Positions 61,808 to 64,000 of a DNA stretch of 64,000 nucleotides are shown here, one piece after another. The notes below the pieces were generated by a model. That model saw only the letters and a program-made list of their open reading frames with translations. It ran no database searches and was not told where the DNA came from. The translations under genes and the position numbers were made by a program. Origin of the DNA: Aquimarina muelleri DSM 19832 (GTDB lineage Bacteria > Bacteroidota > Bacteroidia > Flavobacteriales > Flavobacteriaceae); the NCBI RefSeq assembly GCF_000430665.1, contig NZ_AUML01000026.1, positions 1-64,000 on the forward strand, read 5' to 3'. Position 1 is the first letter of the stretch, and every line of letters starts with the position of its first letter.

Positions 61808-61904
61808 GGGCGTTACCCTACGGGTCGGGCTTTCGGCTATATCTTTTGTATGCTCCTTCCAAAAAAAGGAACATACAAAAGGATGCCGCTTCAATCCCTA
61901 ACGC
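61808..61904. repeat. 97-bp inverted-repeat element (MITE/REP-like) inside the operon
   Basis: Begins GGGCGTTA (61808) and ends TAACGC (61899-61904), its terminal inverted repeat. Inside, TTTTGTATGCTCC-type sequence pairs with GGAACATACAAAA around a run of A (61843-61882). The ends GGGCGTTACCCT and CAATCCCTAACGC are familiar from repeated intergenic elements in flavobacteria. It lies between rtcB and the zinc-ribbon gene. Confidence 0.7.
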
Positions 61905-61921
61905 AAAAAAAAATATAAAAA

Positions 61922-62512
61922 ATGGAAACAAATAGATTTAGATCAACCATAAAAAGCCTAACCGCTTTCAAAGATATCATAAATGTTCATTGTCCAAATT
62001 GCAATGAAAAGGCTTCGTTACATAGAAAATTTGAAGATTATAGAAGCTACCGTGATCACTACGAATTCAGATGTAATAATTGTCATGCAGAAGTAAAGGA
62101 AATGAAGAAATTTATATATAGCGTAGATAGAAATTGTCCTTTTTGTCCAGCCGTTATAAACTATAGATCGCTCCCTACTTCTAAGATTAAAAAAGAAATA
62201 GAGGTGACTTGCAACGACTGTAAAGAAAGAATTTGTTACACTCCAAAAGTTGAGTCAGTATATGATTGGAAGTTTAAAGGAGAAAATATAGAATTTACGT
62301 ACTGGTTTAGCGAAAGATTTAAAGGAGAAATGTTTTGGGCAGTAAATGAAGAGCATTTAATATATCTAGAAGATTTTATTTCGGCAAAGCAAAGACAACG
62401 CAGTAAAGAAAATTATGGAATGATGCTAGTGGATAAATTACCGCAATTTATAAAGGATAAAAAAAATAGAGATGAATTATTAAAATTAATCTTAAAACTA
62501 AAGAATAAGTAA
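61922..62512 (+). CDS. Double zinc-ribbon protein of the rtcB-prfH operon
   Basis: 196 residues, soluble. Four CxxC pairs at 24/27 (HCPNC), 51/54 (RCNNC), 72/75 (NCPFC) and 97/100 (TCNDC) are spaced as two zinc ribbons. The C-terminal half is charged (YWFSERFKGEMFWAVNEEHLIYLEDFISAKQRQRSKENYG) and ends in Lys-rich helices. I do not recognise a named family. Its TAA stop shares a base with the prfH ATG (TAATG), so the two are translationally coupled. An RNA- or ribosome-binding adaptor is a reasonable inference from zinc ribbons and neighbours, not shown. Confidence 0.8.
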   Translation: METNRFRSTIKSLTAFKDIINVHCPNCNEKASLHRKFEDYRSYRDHYEFRCNNCHAEVKEMKKFIYSVDRNCPFCPAVINYRSLPTSKIKKEIEVTCNDCKERICYTPKVESVYDWKFKGENIEFTYWFSERFKGEMFWAVNEEHLIYLEDFISAKQRQRSKENYGMMLVDKLPQFIKDKKNRDELLKLILKLKNK

Positions 62513-63207
62513 TGAATCAAAAAATTATACAAATAACAGCAGGCAGAGGCCCGGCAGAATGTTGCTGGGTCGTTGCCCAAATGCTTAAATACTTTTTAGA
62601 AGAAGTCCAACAAGCAGGATTATCCTATACCATAATCCAAAGAATACAAGGTACAGAAAATGGCACATTACAATCTGCTACGGTTACACTAGAAGGAAAA
62701 GAAATAGAATTATTTTTAAAATCCTGGATAGGTACTGTACAATGGATAGGAACTTCTACTTTTCGTAAATACCATAAGCGGAAAAATTGGTTTATAGGGG
62801 TTTATGAGTTAGATGTACTGCATCTGGAAAAATTAAAGGAATCGGATATTACATTTCAAACTATGCGAAGTTCTGGACCAGGTGGGCAGAATGTAAACAA
62901 AGTAAATTCGGCAGTTCGAGCAATACATCGACCTACAGATACGAGTGTAGTAGCGATGGATAGTCGTTCGCAACACCAAAATCGAAAAATAGCAATAGAG
63001 CGATTAAAAGATAGAGTATTAGAAGTACAATTAGAAAAATTAAAGCAATCTTTATCCGATCAATGGGAGAACCATCTTAATGTACAACGAGGAAACCCAA
63101 TTAGAATATTTAAAGGAACGGATTTTAAGAAAGAAAAGAAGGTAAAAACCTTTAAAAATAAACGAAATCAGTTGAAAAAAGAGTTACAAAACGAATTAAA
63201 AAAATAA
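62512..63207 (+). CDS. prfH: Release factor-like protein PrfH
   Basis: Class I release factor relative of 231 residues, much shorter than RF1/RF2 because the stop-codon-reading domain is missing or replaced. Begins ITAGRGPAECCWVVAQML, the PrfH signature; the GGQ hydrolysis motif is in SSGPGGQNVNKVNSAVR (about 123-139); the C-terminus is strongly basic (KKEKKVKTFKNKRNQLKKE). PrfH is reported to act on ribosomes with damaged 16S rRNA, releasing the nascent chain so that RtcB can reseal the RNA. Adjacent rtcB supports this. Coupled start with the zinc-ribbon gene; the TPR gene begins 4 bases after its stop. Confidence 0.94.
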   Translation: MNQKIIQITAGRGPAECCWVVAQMLKYFLEEVQQAGLSYTIIQRIQGTENGTLQSATVTLEGKEIELFLKSWIGTVQWIGTSTFRKYHKRKNWFIGVYELDVLHLEKLKESDITFQTMRSSGPGGQNVNKVNSAVRAIHRPTDTSVVAMDSRSQHQNRKIAIERLKDRVLEVQLEKLKQSLSDQWENHLNVQRGNPIRIFKGTDFKKEKKVKTFKNKRNQLKKELQNELKK

Positions 63208-63210
63208 GAA

Positions 63211-63747
63211 ATGAGTAATTTATTAGACAAATATTTATTTCAAGCTTTAGATGCATACCCATATAATCTGGAAGAGACCGTAGAGTCTTTAAACTATGCA
63301 TTGTCTTATGATCAAAGAAACCCAACAGCATTAAGTCTTTTGGGGCAGATATATGCAGAGAATTTAAAGAATTATGAAACTGCAAAAGAGTATTTTCAAC
63401 AAGCTTTGGCTGAGGATATATATGCAATAGATGTGTATCCAAAATACATTAATGTATTACTTTGGAATGAAGATTATAAAGAAGCTGAAAAATTAATAGA
63501 ATTTGCATTAACCGTAAAAGGAACAGATAAAGCGATATTATATGTTAAAAAAGGTCTTTTGTTTGAGCAAAAAAAGAAATATAAAAAGGCGTTAAAATAT
63601 TTAAAATTAGCAAAAGAGAATACCTATAACAATCTGTTTATTGAAGAGATAAAAGAAGAAAAAGAAAGGATTAAAAGTAAAATGTCTAAGAAAAAATCAA
63701 CGGATGCTACATCAAAATCTACTGCTAAAGAAACAAAGAAAAAATAA
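63211..63747 (+). CDS. Tetratricopeptide-repeat protein
   Basis: 178 residues with about three TPR units: YNLEETVESLNYALSYDQRNPTALSLLGQIYAE, NYETAKEYFQQALAEDIYAIDVYPKYI, and KAILYVKKGLLFEQKKKYKKALKYLKLAKEN. A Lys/Ser/Thr-rich disordered tail ends the protein (about 155-178). TPRs are protein-docking scaffolds. It begins 3 bases after the prfH stop and so belongs to the operon; it might gather the other members or recognise the damaged ribosome, but no specific role is shown. Confidence 0.88.
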   Translation: MSNLLDKYLFQALDAYPYNLEETVESLNYALSYDQRNPTALSLLGQIYAENLKNYETAKEYFQQALAEDIYAIDVYPKYINVLLWNEDYKEAEKLIEFALTVKGTDKAILYVKKGLLFEQKKKYKKALKYLKLAKENTYNNLFIEEIKEEKERIKSKMSKKKSTDATSKSTAKETKKK

Positions 63748-63845
63748 AATTCAACTATATTGAAAACTCCAACAAATAAAATAGTTAATAGTGTTGTAAC
63801 ACCATATATTTATTTCTATGAACTCTAACGTAATGATTCTATTAA

Positions 63846-63995
63846 AAGAGTAGTGGAGTAATAGATGAATTATTAAAAGGTAATTCTAACAGAAAGATCA
63901 CATATAATGACAGAGGATTGGCAAAAAAATCACTTTGGAAAAAAAGAGACAAAGAAATGAAAACATACTTAACTTCTCTAAAAAAAGGTTGTTAA
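63846..63995 (+). pseudogene. Possible truncated gene tail
   Basis: An open frame without ATG at its head begins after a TAA at 63843 and runs to TAA 63993-63995 (about 49 codons: IDELLKGNSNRKITYNDRG, then KKSLWKKRDKEMKTYLTSL). Composition is protein-like and basic. It could be the end of a decayed gene or a short protein with an unusual start. The interval 63748-63845 shows nothing else. Confidence 0.3.
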
Positions 63996-64000
63996 GAACA

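Overview
This AT-rich window comes from the chromosome of a Flavobacteriaceae-type Bacteroidota; the genus cannot be fixed from sequence alone. Evidence: the type IX secretion regulator PorX and a secreted protein with a T9SS type A sorting tail, the lpxD-lpxC/fabZ-lpxA-efp-lpxD2 block with a fused LpxC/FabZ, the Bacteroidota TamB/TamL pair, and recurrent TAnnTTTG (-7) promoter boxes. No rRNA, tRNA, known riboswitch or CRISPR array was recognised.

Layout. 1-745: the N-terminal end of an IS982-type transposase runs off the left edge, followed by a gene-free stretch with a perfect 42-bp palindrome. 746-18805: aroB, proline dehydrogenase, tamB-tamL, a pentapeptide-repeat protein, a divergent MocR regulator/FMN protein pair, a DUF1272-GNAT pair with a decayed second GNAT, alanine dehydrogenase, tsaE and porX. 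18946-26121: an HD phosphohydrolase, the lipid A block with efp, and sucD. 26323-37698: M16 peptidase, fabG, a VWA-like membrane protein, a prohibitin-family protein, a sterol desaturase-like protein and a large T9SS-exported M14 carboxypeptidase. 37938-39297: small regulator and secreted proteins.

39405-49918 is a copper/silver homeostasis cluster: HYC_CC_PP protein, CusA-type RND pump, TolC, solo DUF3347 protein, AraC regulator with a metal-type CxxC, HMA/MauE membrane protein, PepSY protein, and a CusB-type adaptor carrying HMBD and DUF3347 domains. A four-helix-bundle gene (S23/IVP type) with inverted 8-bp ends sits between the pump and TolC and appears to have altered the TolC start.

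50222-59395 is mixed: an unknown protein, a VOC protein, a DMT transporter, a J-domain/KTSC protein, two DEAD-box helicases, a cold shock protein, and a TetR-nitroreductase-alcohol dehydrogenase operon.

59396-63747 is the most interesting part. An RNA-repair/ribosome-rescue operon, rtcB - double zinc-ribbon protein - prfH - TPR protein, lies behind about 970 bp without a conventional gene. That leader region contains two successive attenuator-like modules. Each has a promoter-like box, a 20- or 27-codon ORF, an antiterminator strand inside the ORF, and a mutually exclusive intrinsic-terminator-like hairpin. I propose, as inference, that translation of the tiny ORFs controls entry of RNA polymerase into the RtcB/PrfH operon, so that translational failure could switch on ribosome repair.
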